Shown: positions 32,679 through 42,922, counted from the first letter of the stretch. The stretch is DNA of 64,000 nt from Candidatus Pelagibacter communis (GCF_001179965.1 NZ_CVSH01000052.1:87501-151500); one strand, 5' to 3'. Notes: generated by a model from the letters alone, not told the origin. Numbers and translations: made by a program.

Positions 32679-34220
32679 ATGTTTTTGATATCTAGAAAAC
32701 TAATACAGTTAAAAAGGGTATTTTTAAATGATGTAGAGAAAAGTTTTCTAAAATTAAATCATCGTAACCACAATTCTAATAAAGGTAATAAAATAATACT
32801 TTTAGAGATGGGGGAGGACATATATTTTTTAGTTCATTTTTATTTTTTATTAAAAAAAAAAATGTTTCAAAATAAAAAAATTGTTGGATTGTGGATAAAC
32901 CCTGGAAACATTAAGAAACCAGGTATTAGAGGCACTATAGCCTTTTTATTTCAATGTTTAATTTTGCACTTTATAAAACTCAAGTGGAAAAAGATCTACA
33001 AATGTCTTGGAGTAAATGAAGTCATTGAGCTAAATAATAATTTTAAAGATAATGTATTTATAAGAAATACTACTTTCATAAAGAAAAATTGCAATTTAAA
33101 AAATAAAGAAGATGTTTTAAGAATTAACTTTAAAGGAATAAAAATTGGAGATTTAATTTATGATCATTATTTAAGATTTAATAACTCAGTTTCCTTTGAT
33201 ATTAAAAATAGGTATGCAATTAAAAGATTGTTAAATTTTATAGAAACCTCTAATGAAAATCTAGATAAGTTTTATTTTAAAAACAAAAATGATATTTTAT
33301 ATTATATTCCTCAGAAAGCATTCTATACAAATGGTTTTGCCGTAAGATATTTTTTAAGTAAAAAAGTTCAAACTATAGGAGGTATCGAAGACAATAAATA
33401 TATTAAAAAATTTTCAAAAAATGATTACCGAGCGACTACAAAATGCGAAAATTTACCAATTAAATTTAAATCCTTAAAAAATAAAAGAAGAAAAATTTCA
33501 TTATCAAAAAAAAAACTTAGAGATAAATTTAACGGGAAAATAGCTACGGAATTAAAGTATATGAGAAAATCCTCTTATAACAAAAAAAAAACTTTTAAAA
33601 TAAAAAGAAAATTTGATGTAATAATTTTTCTACCTGATTTTTCTGATGCACCGCACGTTTATGGTAAAGTTGTATTTAATGATTTTTCTGATTGGATACA
33701 CGAGACATTGAGTTTTCTAAAATTAAAAAATATATCAATTGCAATTAAAGAACATCCAAATAGTTGGATTTATAATACAATTAAATTTCAAGAAGATCTA
33801 AAGAAAAAGTATTCAAACTTAATTTGGTTTAATAAGAATATTTCCAATATATCAATTTTTAATAAAAGGCCGAAATTTGGAATTTCACCTTTTGGAAGTG
33901 TTTTGCATGAGTTAGCTTATCATAAAATTGTTCCAATAGCTGCAGGATCAAATCCATGTATGGGATATGATTTTGTATTTACACCGAGGAATAAAAAACA
34001 CTATTTTGAACTAATTAATAAAGCAATTAGGAATGAGCTTTATTTGAAAGAAAATTTTAAAGAAAAGATAGCTGAGTGTTATTATATGTTTTTTCTACAT
34101 AATGATGATTTTTTAAAAAATGAATCTAGAGAACTTAATTTAAAAAAATATTTACCATCTGCAGGAATGAAGAGCATTACAATTCTAGACAAATTTAATA
34201 AGGGATATTTTAATAAATGA
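32679..34220 (+). CDS. Capsule-type surface carbohydrate protein, putative GT-B glycosyltransferase
   Basis: A 513-residue cytoplasmic protein that I can place only broadly. The second half reads VIIFLPDFSDAPHVYG, AIKEHPNSWIYNT (the K-E-H-P-N segment seen in capsule polysaccharide transferases and CDP-glycerol glycerophosphotransferase-like GT-B proteins) and ISPFGSVLHELAYHKIVPIAAGSNP, where the G-S-V-x-x-E-L pattern resembles the nucleotide-sugar binding site. The first half (IILLEMGEDIYFLVHFYFLLKK) looks like the acceptor-side Rossmann domain. It overlaps the next gene by 4 nt. The sugar is unknown. Confidence 0.55.
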   Translation: MFLISRKLIQLKRVFLNDVEKSFLKLNHRNHNSNKGNKIILLEMGEDIYFLVHFYFLLKKKMFQNKKIVGLWINPGNIKKPGIRGTIAFLFQCLILHFIKLKWKKIYKCLGVNEVIELNNNFKDNVFIRNTTFIKKNCNLKNKEDVLRINFKGIKIGDLIYDHYLRFNNSVSFDIKNRYAIKRLLNFIETSNENLDKFYFKNKNDILYYIPQKAFYTNGFAVRYFLSKKVQTIGGIEDNKYIKKFSKNDYRATTKCENLPIKFKSLKNKRRKISLSKKKLRDKFNGKIATELKYMRKSSYNKKKTFKIKRKFDVIIFLPDFSDAPHVYGKVVFNDFSDWIHETLSFLKLKNISIAIKEHPNSWIYNTIKFQEDLKKKYSNLIWFNKNISNISIFNKRPKFGISPFGSVLHELAYHKIVPIAAGSNPCMGYDFVFTPRNKKHYFELINKAIRNELYLKENFKEKIAECYYMFFLHNDDFLKNESRELNLKKYLPSAGMKSITILDKFNKGYFNK

Positions 34221-35563
34221 AAACAATAATGTATGGTGGCTGTGATCCATTAGTAATTAAAAAGTTGGATGAAAACTTAGATATTAAATGTAAAATACAC
34301 TCTATTGAAAATCTAGATAAAGATTATTCAAATCTTGGGCTTGTAAGAGACAACTTTAATAAGGAGCCCTTGCTAGATGTGGAAGCCAGGAAAATTTATC
34401 AAGATTTTTATAATAAAAATTTTGTTAAGTTTAATACGATGATAGTCAGAAGAGGTATTCTACTATCCGATTTTCATGATTTGAGAGATGAATTTTCACT
34501 TTATTTTTACTCCTTTTATGAAATTTTAAAAAAAAATAAAATTGAACTAGCTATTTTTTTTTCATTTCCTCACGAGGGTCCAGACTATATTTTATATAAA
34601 TTAGCCAAGTATTTTAAAATTAAAACAATATTATTTTACCAGACTATTTTTAAGGAAAGATTTTTTATTCTGTCTGATTTAAGTGAATTTGGAAAAATAA
34701 AAAAAAATATTGAAAGTGAAAATTATCATTATTTATTAAATGATGATCAATCTTATATTAAAACTGTTAATGATAAAAACCAAAAAAATAGAAAAAATTC
34801 AGAAAGTTTTATTTATAATTTAAAAAAAAGTAGAAGAAAAATAAGGTTCTTATTGCTTAAAATTTTAATTTTTTTAAAAATTGTTAATCGAAGAGATCGT
34901 CAAAAAGAATATCTGGAAAATTTAAAAAAAATACAAGTTAGCAATGAGGATTTAGATAAAATTTTTAAAAATGGTAAAAAAAAAATATATTTTCCTCTTC
35001 ATTTTCAGCCAGAGCTTACAACTTCATTATTAGCTAATAATGATGATCAGCCATTAATTTTAGAAAGATTAAGTCAGTTTGCAGGAGACGAATGGGATAT
35101 AATAGTTAAAGAGAACCCTAAACAAACTTACTATCAAAGAGGCAAGTTCTTCTTCAAAAGATTAAAATATTTTAAAAATGTTTATTTTGTCGATAAATTT
35201 TATAGCTCAGCAGAATTAGTAAAACAAACAGACTTAGTGGCTACTAATTGTGGTACTCCAGGCTGGGAGTCTATAAAAAGTGGTAAAAAAACATTAGTTT
35301 TTGGCACTAGTTGGTTTTCAGATATCCATGGATGTTTTAAGGTAAATAATCAAACTACCGATGATGAAATTAAAAAATTTATCCAACAAGAATTTGATCC
35401 ATCTAAATTCAGTTCTGATTTCAATAACCTTATGAGTCAATCCTGTCATGGTCTCATAGATTTGTATTACAAAGAGTTTTATGGAATAAAAAATTTTGAT
35501 GAAAAAAGAAATGCTGAAAAAATTATTAATCATATTTTAAAATATCTAGAAAAGTTAAATTAA
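34217..35563 (+). CDS. Capsular polysaccharide biosynthesis protein, putative GT-B glycosyltransferase
   Basis: A 448-residue protein resembling capsule polysaccharide synthesis proteins (KpsS/LipB-like fold). FSFPHEGPDYILYKLAKYF is the N-domain pocket; KKKIYFPLHFQPELTTSLLA starts the C-terminal Rossmann fold; WDIIVKENPKQ matches the K-E-x-P pattern. CGTPGWESIKSGKKTLVFGTSWF matches the G-T-x-G-x-E-A-l-x-x-g-k-P nucleotide-binding block. Its neighbour at 32679 has the same overall design, so the two may add consecutive residues. Gene ends overlap by 4 nt upstream and 1 nt downstream. Confidence 0.65.
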   Translation: MKTIMYGGCDPLVIKKLDENLDIKCKIHSIENLDKDYSNLGLVRDNFNKEPLLDVEARKIYQDFYNKNFVKFNTMIVRRGILLSDFHDLRDEFSLYFYSFYEILKKNKIELAIFFSFPHEGPDYILYKLAKYFKIKTILFYQTIFKERFFILSDLSEFGKIKKNIESENYHYLLNDDQSYIKTVNDKNQKNRKNSESFIYNLKKSRRKIRFLLLKILIFLKIVNRRDRQKEYLENLKKIQVSNEDLDKIFKNGKKKIYFPLHFQPELTTSLLANNDDQPLILERLSQFAGDEWDIIVKENPKQTYYQRGKFFFKRLKYFKNVYFVDKFYSSAELVKQTDLVATNCGTPGWESIKSGKKTLVFGTSWFSDIHGCFKVNNQTTDDEIKKFIQQEFDPSKFSSDFNNLMSQSCHGLIDLYYKEFYGIKNFDEKRNAEKIINHILKYLEKLN

Positions 35564-36225
35564 TGTTTATAAAAAATATAAAACATAAAAATATTTTCCT
35601 TGATGGAGAGGGAGATAATTGGTTCTTAAGGAATAAAAAAAAATTAAATAATCCATTAAAAGATTCAAAAATAATTAATATTGTTCAAAATATAATTTTT
35701 AATGATAAAAAAAAAAAAATTAATTTTCTAGAAATAGGATGTTCAAATAGTTCACTTTTATTAAATTTAAAAAAACAATTTAAAAACATTGAAATATTTG
35801 GAATCGATCCCTCAAAAAAAGCAATTAATAAATTAAAAAAGAAAGGTATAAAATCCTATGTAGCTACCGCAGACAACCTTCAATTTAAAAATAAAAGTAT
35901 AGATATAATTTTTTATGGGTTTTGTCTGTACTTATGTGATCAAAAAGATTACAAGAAAATTCTGTCTAACGCTGACAAAGTTTTAAAATCAAAAGGTAGT
36001 ATAATTATTTTAGACTTTTATTCAAAAAAAATTAAAAAGATTATATATAAGCATGATAAAAGAGTCTCATGCATAAAACGAGATTTTACTAAAATATTTA
36101 CTGCAAAAAAATTTAAATTAATTTATCGAAGTTATTTTAATTATTCTGATATGTATGAGACAGATAAATACAATGAGCACGATCTCATGAACATTGCTGT
36201 ATTGAAGAGAGGTAAAAATGTTTAG
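35563..36225 (+). CDS. Class I SAM-dependent methyltransferase
   Basis: A 220-residue methyltransferase. INFLEIGCSNSSLLLNLKK is SAM motif I, FGIDPSKKAINKLKK supplies the ribose-binding aspartate, and ATADNLQFKNKSIDIIFYGFCLYLCD is the Methyltransf_11-type motif with the D-N-L region. SKGSIIILDFYSKK follows. The start, INIFLDGEGDNWF-like residues near 10-22, resembles the opening of the methyltransferase at 21568 (both have a D/E-x-x-W/F-F-x-R-N segment), suggesting related subfamilies. It is coupled to the ABC transporter by an 8-nt overlap. Confidence 0.8.
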   Translation: MFIKNIKHKNIFLDGEGDNWFLRNKKKLNNPLKDSKIINIVQNIIFNDKKKKINFLEIGCSNSSLLLNLKKQFKNIEIFGIDPSKKAINKLKKKGIKSYVATADNLQFKNKSIDIIFYGFCLYLCDQKDYKKILSNADKVLKSKGSIIILDFYSKKIKKIIYKHDKRVSCIKRDFTKIFTAKKFKLIYRSYFNYSDMYETDKYNEHDLMNIAVLKRGKNV

Positions 36226-37981
36226 TTTGTTTTCAAGAGTTATAGTATGTTTAGATAAATCAAGTATAATAAAAATAATAAAGTTACAATTTGTTACATT
36301 ATTAATAGGTATTTTGAATGTTGTATCAGCACTTTTAATAGCTCAATTTGTATTACTAATATCTGGAAGTGAAAATAATATAGAAAATCCTTTTTTTCAA
36401 AGCGTTTCTTTTTTTCTTAATATTTTTTACCCAAATAATTTACTTTTATACGTATCTATCACAGTAGTAAGTTTTTATGTACTTACAATTATGCTTACAT
36501 TAGTTCTAACATATTTTAATCTAAGGTGGATACAAGATATCTTAGTTTTTTTTCAAAAAAATTTATTTAATTACTATTTAGAAAAAAAATGGCTGTTCCA
36601 TGCTGATAACTCCTCTAAAGATATTATAAGCAAGATACATACAAATACTGAGAGGCTATCTGGTCAAGTTCTTCTCCCTTTTTTAGACTTATTTTCAAGT
36701 TTAATTATCAGTATAATTATACTTTTGGCAGTTTTAATTGTAGATTTAAGAGTAGCTTTAATATCATTTATAATATTTTCATCTTTTTATGTATTTTTTT
36801 TCTTTTTTTTTAAAAAAAAATTAAGAAAATCGGGCGATGAGATCACACGGATATATCCCTTGTATTTCAAGGCAATATTTGATGCGTTCACATCTATTAA
36901 GGACGTTATTTTATACGATAAAAAAAATTATTTTAAAAATTTTTTTTCAAATAATCTAACCAGGTTTAGAGAGATGACAGTTATTCAAGCATATTTATCA
37001 CAAATTCCAAGAAATTTAATTGAAGCAATCTTTTTTACTTTTTTAATTTTTGTTGTTTTTATAGCAATTAAATATTTTAACTATAAATTTTCAGAAATAA
37101 GCGCATTAATTGCATTTTATGGAGTTTGTGCCATTAAGATAATACCAGCTTTTCAAAAAATTTTTAAATCAGTTACATCCATAAACTCAAATTTAAGTGC
37201 ATTTGAAAATATTGAAAAAGATTTAGTCAAAGCTAAAAAATTCGAATTAAAAAATAAAAATGACCAAATAAATAAAAAACTTAATTTTAATAAATCTATA
37301 AGGCTTGAAAATTTAAGCTTCAGTTATCCAACTAATAAACAAGCAGGAATTTTTGATGTGAACATTGAAATCCCTTTCGGTTCGAAAGTTGGAATTGTTG
37401 GTAAAACAGGGTCTGGAAAATCAACATTACTAGACATAATACTTGGATTTATTTCACCAGATAAAGGAAATATCAAAGTTGATGATACAATAGTAAACGA
37501 ACATAATGTAAAATATTGGCAAAAAAATTTATCATATGTTCCCCAAAACTTTTATATTTATGAGGGGGATATAGCGTCAAATGTAGCATTTTCTGCAGAT
37601 GAAAAATTAATTAGTAAAGAAAAAATAAAATCAAGCTTAATTTCTTCTGAATTGAAAGAATTTATTGGAAATGAAAACATGAATGTTGGAGAAAATGGAA
37701 AAAAATTATCAGGAGGTCAAAAACAAAGAATTGGTATCGCAAGAGCAATATATCGAGATTCAGAAATTATTATTCTTGATGAAGCTACAAACGCACTAGA
37801 CTCAATTACTGAAAAGAACATATTAAATAATATCGAGTCACATGAAACAATTAAAACAATACTTATTGTTTCTCATAGATTTGAGACTTTAAAGATGTGT
37901 GATAAGTTTTATTTTATTGAAAATGGAAAAGTAGAAAAATTTGAAAATTTTGAAGATCTAATGACGAAATATAAAAAATAA
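36218..37981 (+). CDS. ABC transporter, fused membrane and ATPase domains (MsbA/PglK-type flippase)
   Basis: A 587-residue half-transporter. The N-terminal 320 residues hold about six hydrophobic segments. The ATPase domain has Walker A GKTGSGKST (395-403), the Q-loop NLSYVPQNFYIYEG, signature LSGGQKQR (497-504), Walker B IIILDEATNALD and the H-loop SHRFET. All catalytic residues are present. A homodimer in the inner membrane would flip or export a lipid-linked oligosaccharide. It is the only polysaccharide-type transporter I find here; no Wzx is recognised, so it may serve the lipid-linked product of the WecA-like enzyme at 55242. Confidence 0.9.
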   Translation: MFSLFSRVIVCLDKSSIIKIIKLQFVTLLIGILNVVSALLIAQFVLLISGSENNIENPFFQSVSFFLNIFYPNNLLLYVSITVVSFYVLTIMLTLVLTYFNLRWIQDILVFFQKNLFNYYLEKKWLFHADNSSKDIISKIHTNTERLSGQVLLPFLDLFSSLIISIIILLAVLIVDLRVALISFIIFSSFYVFFFFFFKKKLRKSGDEITRIYPLYFKAIFDAFTSIKDVILYDKKNYFKNFFSNNLTRFREMTVIQAYLSQIPRNLIEAIFFTFLIFVVFIAIKYFNYKFSEISALIAFYGVCAIKIIPAFQKIFKSVTSINSNLSAFENIEKDLVKAKKFELKNKNDQINKKLNFNKSIRLENLSFSYPTNKQAGIFDVNIEIPFGSKVGIVGKTGSGKSTLLDIILGFISPDKGNIKVDDTIVNEHNVKYWQKNLSYVPQNFYIYEGDIASNVAFSADEKLISKEKIKSSLISSELKEFIGNENMNVGENGKKLSGGQKQRIGIARAIYRDSEIIILDEATNALDSITEKNILNNIESHETIKTILIVSHRFETLKMCDKFYFIENGKVEKFENFEDLMTKYKK

Positions 37982-38946
37982 TGAAAATTTTAATAACTGG
38001 ATGCGCAGGTTTTATTGGTTACCATTTAACAAAAAAACTATTACAAAAAAAAACTTTTAAAATTATTGGAATAGATAATCTTAATGATTATTATGATACA
38101 AAATTAAAGTACGCAAGACTGAAAGAATTAAAAAAATTTAAAAATTTTATCTTTTTTAAAGTCAGTTTAGAGGAAAAGAAAAAAATACAAAAAATATTTT
38201 CTAAATTTAAAATTAATTTTGTAATTAATCTTGCGGCTCAGGCTGGTGTAAGATATTCACAAAAAAATCCAGATCAATATTTAAATTCAAATATAGTAGG
38301 TTTTTATAATCTCTTAGAGACTATGAAAAAATATAATGTAAAAAAACTTTTATTTGCCTCATCATCCTCTGTTTATGGAAAAGTAAAATCTAAGATTTTT
38401 AGTGAAAATTTAATAACTGATAAACAAATTTCTCTTTATGCAACTTCAAAAAAAATTAATGAAGTCTTCATGAATTTTTATGGAAATATTTATAATATTT
38501 CAAACATTGGAATGAGATTCTTTACAGTGTATGGACCTTATGGAAGACCTGATATGGCCTATTTCAAATTTACAAAATTAATCCAAGAAAAAAAAAAAAT
38601 ATATCTTAATAATTTTGGAAACCATTCACGTGATTTTACTTACATTGATGATTGCGTAGAGTGCATCGTTAAATTAATAGATTTAGTTAATAAAAAAAAA
38701 ATGAACACAATAGTCAATATAGCTGGGGGAAGAAAAATAAGTATTAAACATATGTTAAAATTAATTGAAAAGAATTTAAATATAAAAGCTAAAATATCTC
38801 TCAAACCTTTACAATTTGGCGATGTTAAAAATACTTTCTCAAATCCAAAAAAATTAAAAAAAATGATCAACTACAAACCAAAAACATCTTTAGAGTTTGG
38901 TATAAAAAAATTTTGTAATTGGTACATAAAATTTTATAAGATTTAA
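37981..38946 (+). CDS. UDP-glucuronate 4-epimerase-like NAD-dependent epimerase
   Basis: A 321-residue extended SDR. ILITGCAGFIGYHL (8-14) binds NAD, GIDNLNDYYDTKLKYARL is the segment typical of UDP-glucuronate epimerases (Gla/LspL group), LAAQAGVRYS.NP follows, SSSSVYGK gives the serine and YATSKKINE gives Y-x-x-x-K. MRFFTVYGPYGRPDMAYFKF is also characteristic. It would interconvert UDP-glucuronate and UDP-galacturonate, fitting the UDP-sugar dehydrogenase at 31371. Start ATG overlaps the ABC gene stop (TAATG). Confidence 0.87.
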   Translation: MKILITGCAGFIGYHLTKKLLQKKTFKIIGIDNLNDYYDTKLKYARLKELKKFKNFIFFKVSLEEKKKIQKIFSKFKINFVINLAAQAGVRYSQKNPDQYLNSNIVGFYNLLETMKKYNVKKLLFASSSSVYGKVKSKIFSENLITDKQISLYATSKKINEVFMNFYGNIYNISNIGMRFFTVYGPYGRPDMAYFKFTKLIQEKKKIYLNNFGNHSRDFTYIDDCVECIVKLIDLVNKKKMNTIVNIAGGRKISIKHMLKLIEKNLNIKAKISLKPLQFGDVKNTFSNPKKLKKMINYKPKTSLEFGIKKFCNWYIKFYKI

Positions 38947-38958
38947 AATTTATCAAAA

Positions 38959-39852
38959 ATGAACAAATTAGCTCCCATTGCATATTTCACTTATAACCGC
39001 CCTGAGCACACAAAAGTCTCTCTTGATGCGCTTAAAAATAATGAATTGGCATCACATTCTAAAATAATAATTTTTTCTGATAGCCCAAAAACTAATCAAG
39101 ATGAAAAAAAAGTTGATGAAGTAAGAAAAATTTTAAATGATCTTAATGGATTTAAAGAGAAAAAAATTATAATCAGAGAAAAAAATTATGGACTATATAA
39201 AAACTTTGTTACCGGTATCACTGATGTTTGCAATGAATATGATAAGATAATTGTTGTTGAGGACGATAATAAAACATCAAAGTATTTTCTTAATTTTATT
39301 AATGATGGTTTAAACGTATATCAAAATGAACCAGAAGTTTGCGCAATTAATGGATGGTTTTATCCAAATAAAAATGATCTCAAAGAAACATTTTTTTTAA
39401 AGGGTGGAAATACCTGGGGATGGGGAACTTGGAAGAGAGCCTGGGATAAATTTAATCCAAATACAGATTATTTGATCAAGGAAATTAAAAAAAGAAATTT
39501 AGTAAAAAAATTTAATCTAAATAATTCTTTTGATTATTTAAGTATGCTTGAAAAAAGAGATAAAAATTTAAATGAATCACATACTATAATTTGGAAAGCA
39601 TCTACGTTTTTAAATGATATGTTTTCACTTTATCCATCGTCATCATTCGTTAAAAATATTGGATTTGATGGATCTGGAATACATAATAAAAAACCAGATA
39701 AATTACATGAGCATTCTTATATTCAAGAAAAAAAAATAATTATACAAAAATCAGATATTAAGGAAAACATTGATGCTATCAAATTTATAAAAAAATTTTA
39801 TAGGAGAAATAGAATTAAAAATTTAATAAAAAAGATAATGGGAATTTTTTGA
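38959..39852 (+). CDS. GNT-I-like/GT2-like glycosyltransferase
   Basis: A 297-residue GT-A protein. IAYFTYNRPEHTKVSLDAL is the nucleotide-binding start, IVVEDDNKTSKYFL is the D-x-D-like metal site, and NTWGWGTWKRAWDKFNP is the acceptor-side motif. VKNIGFDGSGIH near the end is shared with the N-terminal domain of the 550-2613 fusion (KNIGFDGTGIH), so the two are paralogues. It transfers a sugar in the cytoplasm to a lipid-linked oligosaccharide. It follows the epimerase by 12 nt. Confidence 0.8.
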   Translation: MNKLAPIAYFTYNRPEHTKVSLDALKNNELASHSKIIIFSDSPKTNQDEKKVDEVRKILNDLNGFKEKKIIIREKNYGLYKNFVTGITDVCNEYDKIIVVEDDNKTSKYFLNFINDGLNVYQNEPEVCAINGWFYPNKNDLKETFFLKGGNTWGWGTWKRAWDKFNPNTDYLIKEIKKRNLVKKFNLNNSFDYLSMLEKRDKNLNESHTIIWKASTFLNDMFSLYPSSSFVKNIGFDGSGIHNKKPDKLHEHSYIQEKKIIIQKSDIKENIDAIKFIKKFYRRNRIKNLIKKIMGIF

Positions 39853-39916
39853 TAAAAATTGATATTAAATATATATTAGATTATTATTATGTTAACCACA
39901 CTAAATTTATTTTAAA

Positions 39917-40849
39917 GTGAAAAAATTAGTCAAAAGTTTAATATCTAAAATTTTGAAATTAACTAACTTTAGAAATAATGACGAAGTTGAAAAAATTGCG
40001 TTAGGAAAAATTCTAAAAAAAAAAAATAATTTTAAAACTTTGCAAAAGATAGAGGATGTAGAATTCAAAATTTTTTCTCAATTTGGAGATGATGGAATTA
40101 TACAGTTCTTGATTGATAAATTAGAAGTTGGATATGATTATCAAAATTTTATTGAATTTGGAGTGGAGGATTATTCAGAGGCAAATACAAAATTTTTATT
40201 ATTAAATAATAATTGGTCTGGTTTTATTTTAGATTCGTCAGGCAAAAACATTGAAACTATAAAGAAGAAAAGTTATTTTTGGAAATATGATTTAGAGGCA
40301 AAACAAAGTTTTGTAAAAAAAGAAAATATTAATGAGTTAATTTATAACTCCAGCATGAAAAATAAAAAAATTGGAATTCTAAGTATAGATATTGATGGAA
40401 ACGATTACTGGATTTGGAAAGAGATAAGTGTAATAGATCCAATGATCGTAATTATTGAATACAATAGTACCTTTGGGCAAAATCATAAAATAAGCATACC
40501 TTATGATAAAAATTTTGATAGATCTAAGGCACATTATTCAAATCTATATTGGGGAGCTTCAATAGAGGCTCTTAAGTTTCTTGCTGACAAGAAAGGGTAT
40601 AAGTTTCTAACTACCAATAGTGCTGGCAATAACGCATATTTTATAAAAGAAAATATTTTTAATAAGTTGGAGACCAACATTAAAAAGAACATTTTTCAAA
40701 GCAAATTTAGAGAAAGTAGAGATAAAGATGGCAAAAAAAATTTTGCTAATTTTGAGGAAAGATTAAAAACCATTGGGCATCTAGAAGTTATAGATGTAGA
40801 GACTAATGAAATATCAAAATTATCAAAATTATTAAAAACAACAGTTTAA
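39917..40849 (+). CDS. Conserved protein, FkbM/methyltransferase-like region
   Basis: A 310-residue protein beginning with GTG. KIFSQFGDDGIIQFLIDKL precedes NFIEFGVEDYSEANTKFLL, the position where FkbM-type SAM methyltransferases have their glycine-rich motif. ILDSSGKNIETIKK and ILSIDIDGNDYWIWKEI follow (the acidic DIDGND segment is typical). VIIEYNSTFG is the next strand. It has no membrane span. No ATG is available nearby; a stop lies upstream and the GTG is preceded by an A/T-rich stretch. Function in sugar or lipid methylation is the family expectation, but glycines are fewer than normal, so activity is uncertain. Confidence 0.6.
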   Translation: MKKLVKSLISKILKLTNFRNNDEVEKIALGKILKKKNNFKTLQKIEDVEFKIFSQFGDDGIIQFLIDKLEVGYDYQNFIEFGVEDYSEANTKFLLLNNNWSGFILDSSGKNIETIKKKSYFWKYDLEAKQSFVKKENINELIYNSSMKNKKIGILSIDIDGNDYWIWKEISVIDPMIVIIEYNSTFGQNHKISIPYDKNFDRSKAHYSNLYWGASIEALKFLADKKGYKFLTTNSAGNNAYFIKENIFNKLETNIKKNIFQSKFRESRDKDGKKNFANFEERLKTIGHLEVIDVETNEISKLSKLLKTTV

Positions 40850-41766
40850 TGAAAATACTTATAACTGGTTCCCAGGGTTTTTTAGGTAGAAACTTATCTC
40901 AAAAATTAAGTAGAGAAGGTTTTATTTGTTATGGAATTGGAAGGGGTAATTGGAAAAATAAAAATTATAAAAAATGGGGATATTTTAAAAATATAAATGG
41001 AACTATTAGTTATAAAAATTTAAAAAAATTTGAAAAAATAAATTTTGATTACATTCTACATTGTGCAGGTGGAGTATCACCAAATGCAAGTTTAGTAAAA
41101 TTTATACCTTTTAATAAAGATTACGAAAAAAATGTAATTAGTATTTTAACAGTGCTAGAATTTTTTTCAAAAAAAAAAAGAAAACCTAAAATTATTTTTA
41201 TTTCAACAGTCTCGGTTTACGGAAATTCAAAATTAAAAAAAATTAAAGAAGAAACCAATTTAAATCCTGTTTCAAATTACTCTATAAATAAAGTTATTGG
41301 AGAAAAGGTTTGTAGAAAATTTTATCAAGATAATAAATTTGATATACTTATTTTAAGAGGAAGTTCTTTATATGGACCAGGTTTAAAGAGGCAGATTATT
41401 TACGACGTTTGCTCAAAAATTCAAAAAAGGAAGTTTTTTTTCTTTGGCAGTGGTAGAGAAATAAGAGATTTTATACATATAAGTGATTTTTCTAATCTTA
41501 TTAGATGCATAATTAATAAAGGTTTTAAAGGATATTCAGTTTTTAATGCTGGAACTGGGAAAGGGATGAAAATATCTAAAGTTATTTACTATATTGGTAA
41601 AAAATTTAAAGTTAAAATAAAACCAAAATTTAATTATTTTGGTAAAGAAGTGAATCCCACGTCACTCATACCAGATATTAAAAAAGTTAAAAAGTTTAAT
41701 TGGTCTCCAAAAATAAATTTTTATGAAGGTTTAGACGAGTATATAAAATGGTTCAAATATGGTTAG
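40849..41766 (+). CDS. NAD-dependent nucleotide-sugar epimerase/dehydratase
   Basis: A 305-residue extended SDR. ILITGSQGFLGRNLS (6-13) is the NAD loop, ILHCAGGVSPNASL is the following strand, FISTVSVYGN the serine region and NYSINKVIGE the Y-x-x-x-K. RGSSLYGPGLKRQIIYDVC and FFGSGREIRDFIHISD complete the fold. Its ATG overlaps the previous stop. Substrate unknown; the family includes 4-epimerases, 4,6-dehydratases and 4-reductases. Confidence 0.82.
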   Translation: MKILITGSQGFLGRNLSQKLSREGFICYGIGRGNWKNKNYKKWGYFKNINGTISYKNLKKFEKINFDYILHCAGGVSPNASLVKFIPFNKDYEKNVISILTVLEFFSKKKRKPKIIFISTVSVYGNSKLKKIKEETNLNPVSNYSINKVIGEKVCRKFYQDNKFDILILRGSSLYGPGLKRQIIYDVCSKIQKRKFFFFGSGREIRDFIHISDFSNLIRCIINKGFKGYSVFNAGTGKGMKISKVIYYIGKKFKVKIKPKFNYFGKEVNPTSLIPDIKKVKKFNWSPKINFYEGLDEYIKWFKYG

Positions 41767-42922
41767 ATTAGCATTCACAATACATTTTAACAGAACATGG
41801 CTTGGAGGAATTAATGTTATTGTAAGTTTGATAAATTCAATTTTGTCCATCCAAAATTTGAGTTCAAAAATTAAAATAATCTTACTAACAAACTCAAAAA
41901 AAAAATTGAGTAAATTAAACATAAGTAAAAAAGTAGAAGTTATTGAAAGTTTTGAATTTTTTAATCGAAGCCTATTTGTGAGAATTTTAGACAAAGCGTC
42001 TATAATTTTTTTCAATAAAACAATTTTTTTAGAAAAATTTTTAAAAAGATATAATATAGATTTTCTATCACATACATCTATAGCGACAGGAAAAAATAGT
42101 GATATAAAAAGTATTGTTTGGATACCAGACTTTCAATATTTACACTTTCCAAATTTTTTTTCATTAAAATATAAAATTTTGAAAAAATTAAATATTTTAA
42201 TTTATAAAAATCATGTATATAAAATTTTATTAAGCAGCAAATCTGCATTTAAAGATTTGCAAAAGATTACTAATATTCATAACTCTAAAATATTAATTAA
42301 CAAATTTTCATTTGATGTACCTAACTCAAAAAATTTGAGAAGCTTTTCATATTTGAAAAAAAAATATAAGTTGAGGAAAAATTATTTTTATCTCCCCAAT
42401 CAATATTGGGTGCACAAAAACCATAAAGTTGTTTTAGAAGCACTAGTAAAAACAATCAAACATGGAAAAAAAGATGTCTTTATATATTCATCTGGATCCA
42501 AAGAAGATTATAGGGACCCACAAAATTTTCAAAATCTATTTAAATATGTGAAGAACAATAACATTGAGAAAAATTATATTTATTTAGGCTTAATTCCTTT
42601 TATTGATGTTATGTCTCTTATTTTTTATTCGACAGCAGTTATCAATCCATCTCTTTTCGAGGGTTGGAGTAGCACTGTTGAGCAAGCTAAAATGTATAAT
42701 AAAAAAATTGTATTATCCAACATCAATGTTCATAGAGAACAAAATCCAAAATATGCATTTTTTTTTAATTCACATGATAGCAATAAGCTGTCAAATATTT
42801 TTCAGAGTATAAATTCAATTCAAAATAAAAAAAAAAAACCAATATATAAATTAAGTCGTATAAGAAAAAAAAACGATAATTATATCAAGGATTATATTAA
42901 TCTTATTTTAAAAGTGAGATAA
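41759..42922 (+). CDS. GT4-family (group 1) glycosyltransferase
   Basis: A 387-residue GT-B enzyme. The N-terminal domain begins LAFTIHFNRTWLGGINVIVSLI. The C-terminal domain has YFYLPNQYWVHKNHKVVLEAL (the family's P-N-Q-x-W-x-H-K-N-H signature) and NPSLFEGWSSTVEQAKMYNKKIVLSNINVHREQ, which is the E-x7-E motif that binds the nucleotide diphosphate. Retaining glycosyl transfer in the cytoplasm is expected. It overlaps the epimerase by 8 nt and its stop directly adjoins the convergent VTC-domain gene. Confidence 0.87.
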   Translation: MVRLAFTIHFNRTWLGGINVIVSLINSILSIQNLSSKIKIILLTNSKKKLSKLNISKKVEVIESFEFFNRSLFVRILDKASIIFFNKTIFLEKFLKRYNIDFLSHTSIATGKNSDIKSIVWIPDFQYLHFPNFFSLKYKILKKLNILIYKNHVYKILLSSKSAFKDLQKITNIHNSKILINKFSFDVPNSKNLRSFSYLKKKYKLRKNYFYLPNQYWVHKNHKVVLEALVKTIKHGKKDVFIYSSGSKEDYRDPQNFQNLFKYVKNNNIEKNYIYLGLIPFIDVMSLIFYSTAVINPSLFEGWSSTVEQAKMYNKKIVLSNINVHREQNPKYAFFFNSHDSNKLSNIFQSINSIQNKKKKPIYKLSRIRKKNDNYIKDYINLILKVR